Positions 7,312 to 16,808 of a stretch of DNA of 64,000 nucleotides are shown piece after piece. Position numbers and translations under genes: made by a program. The first letter of the stretch is position 1. Each line of letters opens with the position of its first letter. The notes beneath the pieces were generated by a model that worked only from the letters and a program-made list of their open reading frames with translations, did not search any database and had not been told where the DNA came from. This DNA comes from Agarilytica sp033852175 (GTDB lineage: Bacteria; Pseudomonadota; Gammaproteobacteria; Pseudomonadales; Cellvibrionaceae). The stretch covers positions 434,001-498,000 of the forward strand of contig JAWSUY010000001.1 of assembly GCA_033852175.1 (NCBI GenBank), written 5' to 3'.

Positions 7312-10197
7312 ATGAATGCAAAATTTTCCTGGGACGAACCCCAAGACCTCGCTGAAGTTTATACTGCACTGCGCGATAAACTATCAGCGGAACAGCGTGC
7401 CTCGCTAGAAAGTAAGCTGGGACCCAAGCGCAGTTTTCTCGACCAATTTCACTTTACTTTGCGCAACAGCTTATTTGTATGCAAAGAAATTATTCACCGC
7501 CCCGAATTACTGTGCCGACTTATAGAAAGTAACGCCTTAGAACACTCATTATCTCAGCAAGGTTTCATCCAACAATTAACATTCGACTCAAACATAGAAG
7601 AGAAACAACTCGACCAATTATTAAGGGAAGTTCGTGCAATCGCGATGATGAGAATCATTTGGCGCGACTTCAATAGAGTTTCTGATTTTAATGAAACCAC
7701 AAACGACCTCTCCTTTCTTGCTCGCGCCAGCATTAGTACAGCCCTGAATTATCATTACGCACAGCTTGAAGTAACCTTTGGCACACCACGTTGCTCTCAA
7801 GGTAAAAAACAACCCTTACTCGTTTTAGGTATGGGCAAATTAGGAGCAAACGAACTCAATCTATCCTCCGATATTGATTTAATTTTTGCCTTCCCAGAAA
7901 GCGGCAATACCGATGGCCAGCGCGAACTTTCAAACCAAGAATTTTTCGTCCGCCTTGGAAAGAAAATCATTCAAAGCCTAGATGCCCAAACCGCAGACGG
8001 AATGGTATTTCGGGTTGATATGCGTTTACGCCCCTACGGTCAAAGCGGCGCTTTAGTCTACAGCTTTAATGCACTGGAAGAGTATTACCATACACAGGGG
8101 CGAGAGTGGGAACGCTACGCCATGGTAAAAGCCAGCGTCGTTGCCAACAATGGAGACAGTGATCATTCGACCCGCCTAATGACCATGTTGCGTGAATTTA
8201 CCTATCGTAAATACATAGATTTTTCTGCAATTGATGCCCTACGTAATTTAAAAAAAATGATCAACCAGGAAGTCAAACGCCGACGGCTAGATGAAGACAT
8301 AAAGCTCGGAGCCGGAGGGATTAGAGAAATAGAATTTACAGCACAAGTCTTCCAATTGATTCGCGGTGGACGCGAGCCTAGCCTACAAGACAATCGATTG
8401 CTCTCAATCCTGCCAATACTGGGGTTTCTCAAATACCTACCCAGCGAAGCCGTCGACTCACTAACCGATGCCTATCTTTTTTTACGCAATACCGAACACG
8501 CCATCCAAGGCTATAACGACGAACAAACCCAACGCCTGCCCAGCTCAACAGAAGCACAAGGTGCCCTCGCTCGCGTATTAACTTATGACGACTGGCCAAC
8601 ATTTTATGCCGCACTGCAGAATCATCGGCAAGCCGTCAAAGAAGTCTTTGCCAATTTAATTGCCGAGCCAGAAGACCAAAACCCCGACGTCGAAATAGAA
8701 AGCGCCTGTATTTCATTGTGGCAACAACGGCTCGACAAACCCACCGCAGTGAAACAACTCAGTGAATATAAACACGAAAACCCCGAACTTAGTTTTGCAC
8801 TACTTCAAGAATTAGAAGAGTGGGCATCACTCTCTTCAATGCATTCCAGTAGCCGAGCACGTTTAGATGACTTTATCCCCGTGTTACTGGCACTCATTAA
8901 CCAGCAAGAACACCCAACCGAAACCCTTCAACGCTTAATTAAACTCATTAAAGCCATCGCTCGACGCGGTGCATATTTACTACTGCTCAAAGAAAACCCC
9001 GGCGCCCTCGCTCAACTCGTCAAACTGAGCGAAGCCAGCCCCTGGATTGCCGACACCATGGCCGAGCAACCCGCCTTGCTCGATGAGCTACTCGATCCTG
9101 GATCCCTCTATAACCCGCCCCCCAAAAGTGAACTCGAATCGGAATTACAACGTTCCACCCTTCGAATAGCCGAAGATGACCTTGAAACACAAATGGAAAG
9201 CCTGCGCTATTTCCGTTCGGCCCACGTCCTTCGTGTAGCCGCGAGTGAAATTACCGGCGTATTGCCTTTAATGAAAGTGAGCGACTACCTCACTGAAATA
9301 GCTGAAGTCATCTTGCAATACACACTGACACTCTCTTGGAATGAGATGGTAAAGAAACACGGATACCCTGATGGAGAGGTCCGCACATCACCTAACTTTA
9401 TTATCGTTGGCTACGGCAAATTAGGCGGCATAGAAATGGGCCACGGCTCTGATCTCGATCTCGTATTTATCCATGGCTCCACAGCCAATGGTTCAACAGA
9501 TGGCGAACGCTGCATCGATAACCAAACATTTTTCATGCGTTTGGGACAAAAAATCATTCACTTCCTAACCACGGCAATGTCTTTAGGGCGTCTATATGAA
9601 GTGGACATGCGGCTGCGTCCCTCAGGAAACTCAGGAATGCTCGTCACCAGCTTGTCCAGCTTTGAAAAATATCAGATGAACTCGGCTTGGACATGGGAAC
9701 ACCAAGCCCTTGTCCGCGCACGCGTTGTGGCCGGAGACAAAGCCCTAAGCCAAGGTTTCGAAGACATTCGCGTCTCGATACTCAAACAGCAACGAGACCT
9801 TAAAACACTCGCTAAAGATGTCGTCGAGATGCGTCATAAAATGCGAGAACACCTCGGAAGCGGAAAGAACCAAGAAGACAAATTTCACCTCAAGCAGGAC
9901 GCTGGCGGTATCGTCGACATTGAATTTATGGTTCAATACGGCGTTCTTGCCTGGGGCCATTCCCACCCGGCATTGATAACGTTTACGGACAACATTCGAA
10001 TATTGGAATCTTTTGTCGATTCTAACCTGCTGGAAGCTCATGAGGTCAACCAGCTCTCCGAAGCCTATAAAGCCTTTAGAACTGTAGGACATCGTTTGAC
10101 ACTGCAACAGCAGCCAAACCTTGTGGATGCCGGCTATTTAACGGCCGAACGTAAAAACGTTATCTCAATTTGGCAAAAATTGATGCGCGACGACTAA
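7312..10197 (+). CDS. glnE: Bifunctional glutamine synthetase adenylyltransferase/deadenylyltransferase
   Basis: The 961-residue length is normal for GlnE. The two nucleotidyltransferase halves are both present: GMGKLGANELNLSSDIDLIF at about 173-195 (deadenylylating half) and GYGKLGGIEMGHGSDLDLVF at about 700-722 (adenylylating half), each with its catalytic Asp pair. GlnE attaches AMP to, or removes it from, glutamine synthetase in response to PII proteins, which fits the two PII genes further along the window. The ATG at 7312 gives MNAKFSWDEPQDL. ilvE follows on the same strand after about 120 nt. Confidence 0.96.
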   Translation: MNAKFSWDEPQDLAEVYTALRDKLSAEQRASLESKLGPKRSFLDQFHFTLRNSLFVCKEIIHRPELLCRLIESNALEHSLSQQGFIQQLTFDSNIEEKQLDQLLREVRAIAMMRIIWRDFNRVSDFNETTNDLSFLARASISTALNYHYAQLEVTFGTPRCSQGKKQPLLVLGMGKLGANELNLSSDIDLIFAFPESGNTDGQRELSNQEFFVRLGKKIIQSLDAQTADGMVFRVDMRLRPYGQSGALVYSFNALEEYYHTQGREWERYAMVKASVVANNGDSDHSTRLMTMLREFTYRKYIDFSAIDALRNLKKMINQEVKRRRLDEDIKLGAGGIREIEFTAQVFQLIRGGREPSLQDNRLLSILPILGFLKYLPSEAVDSLTDAYLFLRNTEHAIQGYNDEQTQRLPSSTEAQGALARVLTYDDWPTFYAALQNHRQAVKEVFANLIAEPEDQNPDVEIESACISLWQQRLDKPTAVKQLSEYKHENPELSFALLQELEEWASLSSMHSSSRARLDDFIPVLLALINQQEHPTETLQRLIKLIKAIARRGAYLLLLKENPGALAQLVKLSEASPWIADTMAEQPALLDELLDPGSLYNPPPKSELESELQRSTLRIAEDDLETQMESLRYFRSAHVLRVAASEITGVLPLMKVSDYLTEIAEVILQYTLTLSWNEMVKKHGYPDGEVRTSPNFIIVGYGKLGGIEMGHGSDLDLVFIHGSTANGSTDGERCIDNQTFFMRLGQKIIHFLTTAMSLGRLYEVDMRLRPSGNSGMLVTSLSSFEKYQMNSAWTWEHQALVRARVVAGDKALSQGFEDIRVSILKQQRDLKTLAKDVVEMRHKMREHLGSGKNQEDKFHLKQDAGGIVDIEFMVQYGVLAWGHSHPALITFTDNIRILESFVDSNLLEAHEVNQLSEAYKAFRTVGHRLTLQQQPNLVDAGYLTAERKNVISIWQKLMRDD

Positions 10198-10316
10198 ATA
10201 GTCTGACCAACATCACCGCTGGTCAAATGTTGAGGATATAAAAACAATTAACGAATAGGCATTAGGCATAAAGCAGAGCCCTATTCGGTAGATAGAAGTT
10301 ATTTTTGGAGAACATT

Positions 10317-11246
10317 ATGTCATTCGCAGATCGCGATGGTGTTATTTGGTTTGATGGCGAATTAGTGCCCTGGCGCGACGCTAAAATACACGTATTAACC
10401 CACACATTGCATTACGGTATGGGTGTATTCGAAGGCGTACGCGCCTATAAAACAGCCGATCACGGCGCCAGTATCTTCCGCCTACAAGAGCACACAGATC
10501 GTCTGTTTCGCTCAGCGCATATCATGAATATGAAAATGCCTTGGACGAAAGACCAAATAAACGAAGCACAAAAACTCGTCGTTCGTGAAAACAACTTAGA
10601 TGAAGCATATTTGCGCCCCATGGCTTTCTTGGGTTCAGAAGGAATGGGCCTACGCGCCGACAACCTTCAAACCCACATGATTGTCGCGGCTTGGGACTGG
10701 CCTACCTACATGTCTCCCGAAGCCATCACTAAAGGCATCAAGGTTCGCACATCCAGCTACACTCGCCACCACGTCAATATCTCGATGTGTAAAGCGAAAG
10801 CCAACGGACACTACATCAACTCCATGCTTGCACTTAAAGAAGCGCTTGATAGTGGTTGTGAAGAAGCGTTATTGCTCGACAATGAAGGTTACGTCGCAGA
10901 AGGCAGTGGCGAAAACATCTTCATTATACGCAACGGCGTGCTTATCACCCCCGAGCTTACCTCATGCCTCGAAGGCATCACGCGCGACACAATATTCAAG
11001 TTTGCTGAAGACATGAATTTAACGGTAAAAGAGAAACGAATCACCCGTGACGAAGTCTATGTTGCCGATGAAGCGTTCTTCACTGGAACAGCAGCCGAAG
11101 TATTGCCAATCTATGAACTCGATGGTCGAACAATCGGCAGCGGAACACGTGGCCCCATCACCGAGAAATTGCAATCCCTGTACTTTAAAACCGTACGCGG
11201 CGAGCAAGATGAATACAGATCATGGCTTAACCCAGTTAGCGCTTAA
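10317..11246 (+). CDS. ilvE: Branched-chain amino acid aminotransferase
   Basis: This 309-residue fold-type IV PLP enzyme has the PLP lysine near residue 160 in CKAKANGHYINS, the substrate loop GVRAY near residue 45, and the phosphate-binding region with EGSGENIF and ITRDT. It catalyses the last step of Leu, Ile and Val synthesis and the first step of their degradation. I place the start at the ATG 10317 (MSFADRDGVIWF) because TTTTGGAG lies just before it and the usual family N-terminus begins there; an in-frame TTG 12 nt upstream overlaps the ribosome site. It lies between glnE and msbA on the same strand. Confidence 0.94.
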   Translation: MSFADRDGVIWFDGELVPWRDAKIHVLTHTLHYGMGVFEGVRAYKTADHGASIFRLQEHTDRLFRSAHIMNMKMPWTKDQINEAQKLVVRENNLDEAYLRPMAFLGSEGMGLRADNLQTHMIVAAWDWPTYMSPEAITKGIKVRTSSYTRHHVNISMCKAKANGHYINSMLALKEALDSGCEEALLLDNEGYVAEGSGENIFIIRNGVLITPELTSCLEGITRDTIFKFAEDMNLTVKEKRITRDEVYVADEAFFTGTAAEVLPIYELDGRTIGSGTRGPITEKLQSLYFKTVRGEQDEYRSWLNPVSA

Positions 11247-11319
11247 GCCAAAAGGCAACCTCCTTATCCAGACTCCAACAGTAAAATTTGGTTAAGGTGG
11301 CAGCCAACATCACCAATTG

Positions 11320-13107
11320 ATGACACACGCAATGAACTCACCGCACCAGCAAGGCCTCTATCGTCGGCTGTTGAGCTACGCCTTTAAATACAAACTGTTT
11401 TTGGCCTTAAGCATCGTAGGCTTCGCCCTGTTTGCCGGAATGGAAGCTGCACTTGTTTCCACTTTAGAATACTTTATCGACCGTTTAGAGGGACGAGAAT
11501 CCAAACCACTCTTCAACCTTTCGTCCGAAATTACCAGCTCCCTGATTTTTGTACCCATTGCCGTCGTGGTTTTAAGCGTTATTCGCGGCATCGGCTCGTT
11601 TCTCGGCAACTATTTTATGAGCCGCGTGGGCCTCAACGTCGTCAACACACTGCGTAAAAGCGTGTTCGAAAAACTGCTTTATCTGCCCCAAGACTTTTAC
11701 GACCAACGCAATAGCGGCGAACTCGTATCGCTCATTGTCTACAACGTAGAGCAAGTCACCGGCTCAGTAACCAACGCCATCAAAATCTTATTACGCGATG
11801 GGTTTTCAGTTATCTTTTTCCTCAGCTACATGCTCTATATCAACTGGAAACTAACCTTAATCTTTTTTGCTATCGCCCCAATCTTAGGCGGTATTATCTT
11901 TCTTGCGTCTAACTACTTCCGAAAAACCAGCCGCAAAATACAAGGCTCCGTCGGTTTAATTACCCACATATCCACCGAAGCGTTTCAGGGCATTAAATTG
12001 GTCAGAAGCTATCTGGGTGAAACCTACGAAAACGCACGCTTCACCAAATCGGCAGATAAAAACCTACAACTCTCAACCAAATACGAACGCGTTAAGGCGA
12101 TACAAACCCCTGTATTGCACATTGTTATTGCGATTGCCTTAGCATTCATTTTTTATCTGGTCATGAAGATCTGGGTTGGCAATTCCGCTGATGCTGTCGT
12201 CTACGTCACGCTCGCCGGAATGGTCGCCAAACCCTTCCGCCAGCTCGCCACGATAAACTCCGTGATACAAAAGGGCATGGCCGCTGCCGAAACCATTTTC
12301 TTTGCCATCGATAGCAAGCCCGAAGTTGATACCGGCAAGACCGAACTCAACAAGACAAAAGGCAAAATCGAATTCGAGAACGTCAGCTTTACCTATCCCG
12401 ATGGAAAAACCGCACTCACCAACCTCAGCCTCACTATAAACCCCGGCGAAACCGTGGCACTGGTTGGCTCCTCCGGCAGCGGAAAAACAACCATCGCCAG
12501 CCTATTGCTGCGCTTTTACAACGTCACCAACGGCTGCATTAAAATCGATGGAACTCCATTAGACGAGATAACCCTCGAAAGCCTACGCAGCAATATTGCC
12601 CTCGTTAATCAACAAACCATACTCTTTAACGATTCCGTACGGGCCAATATCGCCTATGGTAAAAAACTCGCAAACCTAAGCGATCAAGACATCGAAACTG
12701 CCGCAGAAGACGCCTACGCCAAACACTTTATCGATGACCTCAAAGATGGCTTTGACACCGAAATCGGCGAAGACGGCGCCTTGCTTTCTGGCGGCCAACG
12801 CCAACGCCTCGCCATTGCACGAGGACTGCTGAAAAACGCGGGCATCCTCATCCTCGACGAAGCCACATCAGCACTCGATAACGAATCCGAGAAACAAATT
12901 CAAAGCGCACTCGACAAACTCAAAGCAGGGCGCACCACACTCGTCATCGCTCACCGCCTCACGACTATTGAAAACGCCGACAGAATTGTTGTACTCAACG
13001 AAGGCAGCATCGTCGAACAAGGTGACCACGCCACACTCGTTAGCAAAGGTGGCTCCTACGCTGACTTGCTCAATTCTCAACATCGAGACAAAAGCGAAGA
13101 CAGCTAG
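11320..13107 (+). CDS. msbA: Lipid A export ATP-binding/permease protein MsbA
   Basis: This 595-residue half-type ABC exporter has six membrane helices in the first ~320 residues, then a nucleotide-binding domain with Walker A GSSGSGKTT (near 383), signature LLSGGQRQR (near 489), Walker B ILILDEATS (near 512) and the H-loop VIAHRLTT. Length and the conserved cytoplasmic QDFYDQRNSGELVS segment fit MsbA, which flips lipid A-core across the inner membrane. The ATG at 11320 is preferred; a second ATG at 11332 is possible. No lpxK is visible next door, and the next gene is cyaA after a 376-nt gap, so it is probably the last gene of its unit. Confidence 0.88.
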   Translation: MTHAMNSPHQQGLYRRLLSYAFKYKLFLALSIVGFALFAGMEAALVSTLEYFIDRLEGRESKPLFNLSSEITSSLIFVPIAVVVLSVIRGIGSFLGNYFMSRVGLNVVNTLRKSVFEKLLYLPQDFYDQRNSGELVSLIVYNVEQVTGSVTNAIKILLRDGFSVIFFLSYMLYINWKLTLIFFAIAPILGGIIFLASNYFRKTSRKIQGSVGLITHISTEAFQGIKLVRSYLGETYENARFTKSADKNLQLSTKYERVKAIQTPVLHIVIAIALAFIFYLVMKIWVGNSADAVVYVTLAGMVAKPFRQLATINSVIQKGMAAAETIFFAIDSKPEVDTGKTELNKTKGKIEFENVSFTYPDGKTALTNLSLTINPGETVALVGSSGSGKTTIASLLLRFYNVTNGCIKIDGTPLDEITLESLRSNIALVNQQTILFNDSVRANIAYGKKLANLSDQDIETAAEDAYAKHFIDDLKDGFDTEIGEDGALLSGGQRQRLAIARGLLKNAGILILDEATSALDNESEKQIQSALDKLKAGRTTLVIAHRLTTIENADRIVVLNEGSIVEQGDHATLVSKGGSYADLLNSQHRDKSEDS

Positions 13108-13483
13108 ATACAGCTGAAGCTATAGAGATTCAATAGTGCTCCTAATTTGTGGCGTGTCTTGGGAAGTCTTCCCAAGTAGACAGTGCGGAACCCCGCCCCA
13201 TAGAAACACTCAGTACAAGCTCTATACATTCTCCGTTACCAAGGCAATCGGCCGACCAACAACACTCCACATAAACAGACCCTATATTAGACGCCAAACA
13301 CCAAACCAAATATTCTAACAAGACACCCTGCATATTACTTTTTGTACTGCTATGCTTAAATTAGTGACAAAGCCATCAAAATAAAAACAACACCCACCAC
13401 ATTAGGTTCCTTTGCCCAACACTAACCAATGGACCTGGCTAGAGAGGGTTAATGTAAATCGGCCCAGTGCCGACATATAGAAA
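13108..13483. other. Intergenic gap msbA-cyaA with a 19-bp palindrome
   Basis: No convincing gene lies in these 376 bases. An exact inverted repeat, CTTGGGAAG-T-CTTCCCAAG (13158-13176), sits about 50 nt after msbA. It has no T-run, so it reads better as a protein-binding site or weak attenuator than as an intrinsic terminator. The rest, including the region just before cyaA, shows no clear promoter hexamers. Confidence 0.45.
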
Positions 13484-16375
13484 GTGAACGCATTGCTCCT
13501 ACGACCCAACGTAATTGAAGACGGCCTCGACCGCCAAAATATCGCCCAACTGAACAAGCGATTTTTGGCCGTAAATGACGACCGACTGGAACGCATGCGC
13601 GGCGCCCTTAGCGACCGCCAACAGCTTTTTATGGACGTCTTACCGCTCCTGTTTCACACCAACCACCACATGATGCCTGGGTTTGTATCCCGCCAAACAC
13701 CTTCGCGAATTTCACACTACAAACCCACAAAGCGCGACACCATCGTCGGTAAAATGGTCGCCAAAAGTTTCACCATCCCTTTTGACCCCAGTGCGGAAGA
13801 CAACATCTTCGGCATTTACATCATGGGGAGCGTCGGCACCATCGCCCAAAGTGAACGCAGCGACCTCGATATATGGATCTGCCACAGACCCGGTATGAAC
13901 AGCAAAGACAGAGCCGAACTGCAGAGCAAGTGCGAGAAAATCAGTGAATGGGCCATGGGTATGCGCCTCGAAACCCACTTTTTCCTGATGGATCACGAAG
14001 CCTTTAAATCCAAAAAAGTCGCCGTACTGAACAAAGAATCCAGCGGCAGCGCGCAACACCTTTTACTCCTTGAAGAGTTCTACCGCAGTGCAATTTTTGT
14101 CGCTGGCCGCACCCCCATATGGTGGTACGTGCCCATCGCCAGCGAAGCCATATTCAAGGAATACACCAACACGCTCCTGTACAAACGCTTCATACCCAAC
14201 GACTCCGTCATCGACTTTGGCGGCATTGCTGAGATTCCGGCAGGTGAGTTCCTGGGGGCAGGGGTCTGGCAACTCTATAAAGCCATCGAATCGCCGTATA
14301 AATCGGTTCTGAAATTACTCTTACTTGAAGCTTACGTCGCCAATTACCCTGACATAGAACCGCTCTCCCTCACCTTCAAAAACCTAATATTTCAGGGTGA
14401 ACTCAACATCAATGCGCTCGATAGCTACGTCATGATTTACCAGCGCATCGAACAGTATTTACTCCAAAAGAAACAGCACAAACGCCTCGAACTTGCGCGC
14501 CGCTGCTTTTATTTTAAAGTGAACAAACCGCTTTCACGCCCCTCCTCGTTACGGGCCAAATCCTGGCAACGCGTACTGCTCGAAGAACTCACCGATAACT
14601 GGGGGTGGGACCATGAGCACATTCAATTTCTCGACAGTCGCCCCAGCTGGAAAGCAGCCCATGTGAGTGACGAACACAATTTACTCGTGAGCGAGCTGAA
14701 CCACAGTTACCGATTTTTACTTGATTTCGCCAACTCCACAGCGAAAAATGAACGCATCATTTCATCTTCTGAACTCATGGTTCTCGGACGGAAACTGCAG
14801 GCGGCCTTTGAACGCAGACCCGGAAAAATTGATTTGGTAAACCCCGGCATTTCCAAGGACATATCCGAGAGCGTTTTACACATATCACGCGTCAATCCAG
14901 AAGATCACCCACAAGGGCACTTAAAGGAAAAAGATGAAGCCATTTGGACAGCCTTCTCCCACGAAGCAGGCGTTGCGATTACAAGCAAAGGCTCAGCAGT
15001 TAAATCCTCCAATAGCCCCATCGAACTCATCCTTTGGAGCCACCTAAACGGCGTAATAACCCGAGATACTGCCGTCGAAGTCAACGACTCAATACTCAGC
15101 AAACTTGAATTACGACGCTTACTGAATTGCTTCAAGGAATGGCTGCCACTGCCATTGCCCAGTGTCGACCAAAACAACTTTAAACGCTCTGCCACCCCCG
15201 AGAGCGTCCTATTTTTACTGAATGCAGGAAAATCCGCCGAGCCCGAACTCAATCGTCAGGGCTTTCAGCGTATGAGCGATAAGTCCGATGCCCTCAGCTA
15301 CGGCGGCCTAGAAGAGAATCTCGTGGCTTCCGTCGATGTCGTCGTCAAAAACAGCTGGAACGAAGTCATTATTCGGCGCTTTGAAAACGACGGCGCATTA
15401 CTGGACGCCATCACGGATTACCTACAATTAACCCTCCCCAACACCCACCAAACACCGCCCAAGATTAAAGTCTCCTGCGTCGGGAACGCCCACGCTAACA
15501 CCATCACCAAACGTGTTGAGCGCTGGTTACAAGACATTATGAGCTGTTTTTTTTCTGGAAAAGAATCGCAGCACAAACGCTTTATTTTTCAGATGAAGGG
15601 CGTCTATCACTGCCTACAATTTAACAATCTGCGGCCAAAAATTTCAACCTTCCGCAGCGAATCACTGCTCATCGACCACCTCGAGGCAGAACAAGAACAT
15701 TACAGCCCCATCGTGCTCGACAGCAACGTGCTGCCTGGCCACCCGCTTCGCTCCGTCACCCAAGCGCTTTGCGCTAAATCGATTAATGTTTTTTATCGGC
15801 GCTTTGATATAGGCATCGAGATCTATCTCGTCGATGAAAGAGGCTCTGTGTTGCATAGAGTTTTTCGAGGTCGGAACAAATACAACCCATTAAAACCCCT
15901 CTATGTTTTTCTGCGCTCTATTTTGTACCGACAAGCGCAAGTGAAACCAGAGCTGGAAGGGGACTTCGGCGTATACCCCATACACTTCAGTGAAATACTC
16001 AAAAACAGCCAGGGGAGATTTGTCACACAAGCACGTAAAATCGTACCTGACATGCCCGAGCACGCCATGTTTAAAGTCAAAGCCAGCGCACATCTCGGAC
16101 CCCACCGCGAACTCACGTATAACTATTATTGCGACGGCCAAGAATTTTCAGGTCAAAGCCTTGGCAAGCAACTGGAAATAGTTGTCAGCCAATACATACT
16201 TTCTCGTCGAACAGTGGGTGACCATTACCCCGTATACCTTACCGACTTAGATCTCAGCCAAGTCAGCGATATTATTTCTAAGCAAGACAATCTGCAAACC
16301 GTTCACTATTTACGAATTAAAAACCGCCTAGAATCCAAGCTCAATCAAGCCATTGGAATCCTCCTCAACGCCTAA
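13484..16375 (+). CDS. cyaA: Class I adenylate cyclase
   Basis: This 963-residue protein has the enterobacterial-type (class I) cyclase architecture: an N-terminal catalytic domain with the nucleotidyltransferase motif GSVGTIAQSERSDLDIWI at about 115-132 (metal-binding Asp pair in DLD), followed by a long C-terminal regulatory region. It makes cAMP from ATP. The start is GTG at 13484 (MNALLLRPNVIEDGLDRQNI) with a weak ribosome site; inefficient starts are known for this family. The length is somewhat greater than the E. coli enzyme. A MITE-like element follows 20 nt after the stop. Confidence 0.9.
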   Translation: MNALLLRPNVIEDGLDRQNIAQLNKRFLAVNDDRLERMRGALSDRQQLFMDVLPLLFHTNHHMMPGFVSRQTPSRISHYKPTKRDTIVGKMVAKSFTIPFDPSAEDNIFGIYIMGSVGTIAQSERSDLDIWICHRPGMNSKDRAELQSKCEKISEWAMGMRLETHFFLMDHEAFKSKKVAVLNKESSGSAQHLLLLEEFYRSAIFVAGRTPIWWYVPIASEAIFKEYTNTLLYKRFIPNDSVIDFGGIAEIPAGEFLGAGVWQLYKAIESPYKSVLKLLLLEAYVANYPDIEPLSLTFKNLIFQGELNINALDSYVMIYQRIEQYLLQKKQHKRLELARRCFYFKVNKPLSRPSSLRAKSWQRVLLEELTDNWGWDHEHIQFLDSRPSWKAAHVSDEHNLLVSELNHSYRFLLDFANSTAKNERIISSSELMVLGRKLQAAFERRPGKIDLVNPGISKDISESVLHISRVNPEDHPQGHLKEKDEAIWTAFSHEAGVAITSKGSAVKSSNSPIELILWSHLNGVITRDTAVEVNDSILSKLELRRLLNCFKEWLPLPLPSVDQNNFKRSATPESVLFLLNAGKSAEPELNRQGFQRMSDKSDALSYGGLEENLVASVDVVVKNSWNEVIIRRFENDGALLDAITDYLQLTLPNTHQTPPKIKVSCVGNAHANTITKRVERWLQDIMSCFFSGKESQHKRFIFQMKGVYHCLQFNNLRPKISTFRSESLLIDHLEAEQEHYSPIVLDSNVLPGHPLRSVTQALCAKSINVFYRRFDIGIEIYLVDERGSVLHRVFRGRNKYNPLKPLYVFLRSILYRQAQVKPELEGDFGVYPIHFSEILKNSQGRFVTQARKIVPDMPEHAMFKVKASAHLGPHRELTYNYYCDGQEFSGQSLGKQLEIVVSQYILSRRTVGDHYPVYLTDLDLSQVSDIISKQDNLQTVHYLRIKNRLESKLNQAIGILLNA

Positions 16376-16394
16376 AGCGATCATAATCTGGCGC

Positions 16395-16564
16395 TAGCTA
16401 GTGCCTGTCCAGAAAAGGCTCGTCTCGAGGGGAAATAAGAATGCTTAGATTTGCGCGACTACATGTGGGCGTTTGTTTATTGCAAACAACTACATGTAGT
16501 CGCGCAAAGATGAGTGTTTTTATTTTTCCGCAGCAGAGTCCTCTTTCTGGATGGACACTAGCTA
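16395..16564. mobile_element. 170-bp palindromic MITE-like element
   Basis: The element begins TAGCTAGTGCCTGTCCAGAAA and ends with the near-exact inverse TTTCTGGATGGACACTAGCTA (21-bp terminal inverted repeats, the outer nine bases perfect). Inside is a second, perfect 17-bp inverted pair, TTTGCGCGACTACATGT (16450-16466) and its complement (16492-16508), around a small GTTTG/CAAAC hairpin. The sequence between outer and inner arms is also partly complementary, so the whole unit can fold into one long hairpin. No transposase is encoded. A terminal TA at both ends could be a TA target duplication as in IS630/mariner-type MITEs; that is inference. It fills the gap between cyaA and the lptM promoter. 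Confidence 0.75.
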
Positions 16565-16583
16565 TAGGCTCACAGCCCGCTAG

Positions 16584-16592
16584 TGGTATACT
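16584..16592 (+). promoter_or_regulatory. Extended -10 promoter of lptM-lysA-dapF
   Basis: TGGTATACT is an extended -10 (TGn plus TATACT) about 37 nt before the lptM ATG. No good -35 is present; the -35 position falls at the right end of the MITE-like element. Predicted by eye only. Confidence 0.5.
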
Positions 16593-16628
16593 CCAGCGCT
16601 TTAACATTAATTAAAAGCATTCAGAACT

Positions 16629-16799
16629 ATGAACTCTGCGATCCACACTTTACGCATCGCGTCATTGGCACTGCTTGCAACGTCGATAACGCTAATAACC
16701 GCTTGCGGTCAAACAGGTGAACTTCGCTTACCCGAAGATAAACCGGCCGAACAACAGCAGCATGAGCAAAACGATTCACACAATATCGAGCAAGAGTAG
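16629..16799 (+). CDS. lptM: LptM-like lipoprotein (YifL family)
   Basis: This 56-residue lipoprotein reads MNSAIHTLRI, a hydrophobic stretch, the lipobox ITAC, then GQTGELRLPEDKPAEQQQ and an acidic, Gln-rich tail. A cysteine followed by Gly-x-x-Gly-x-Leu-x-x-Pro is the hallmark of the small lipoprotein encoded before lysA in gammaproteobacteria, formerly yifL and now lptM, which assists maturation of the LptD/E lipopolysaccharide translocon. The position, 9 nt before lysA, is the classical one. The Cys after ITA would be lipidated and exported. The remaining sequence is short and poorly conserved, so the call rests on the lipobox motif plus synteny. Confidence 0.82.
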   Translation: MNSAIHTLRIASLALLATSITLITACGQTGELRLPEDKPAEQQQHEQNDSHNIEQE

Positions 16800-16808
16800 T
16801 CAAACAGC

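Noticed and set aside
9745..10107. Minus-strand 120-codon frame inside glnE
   Set aside because: Shadow of the glnE coding sequence.
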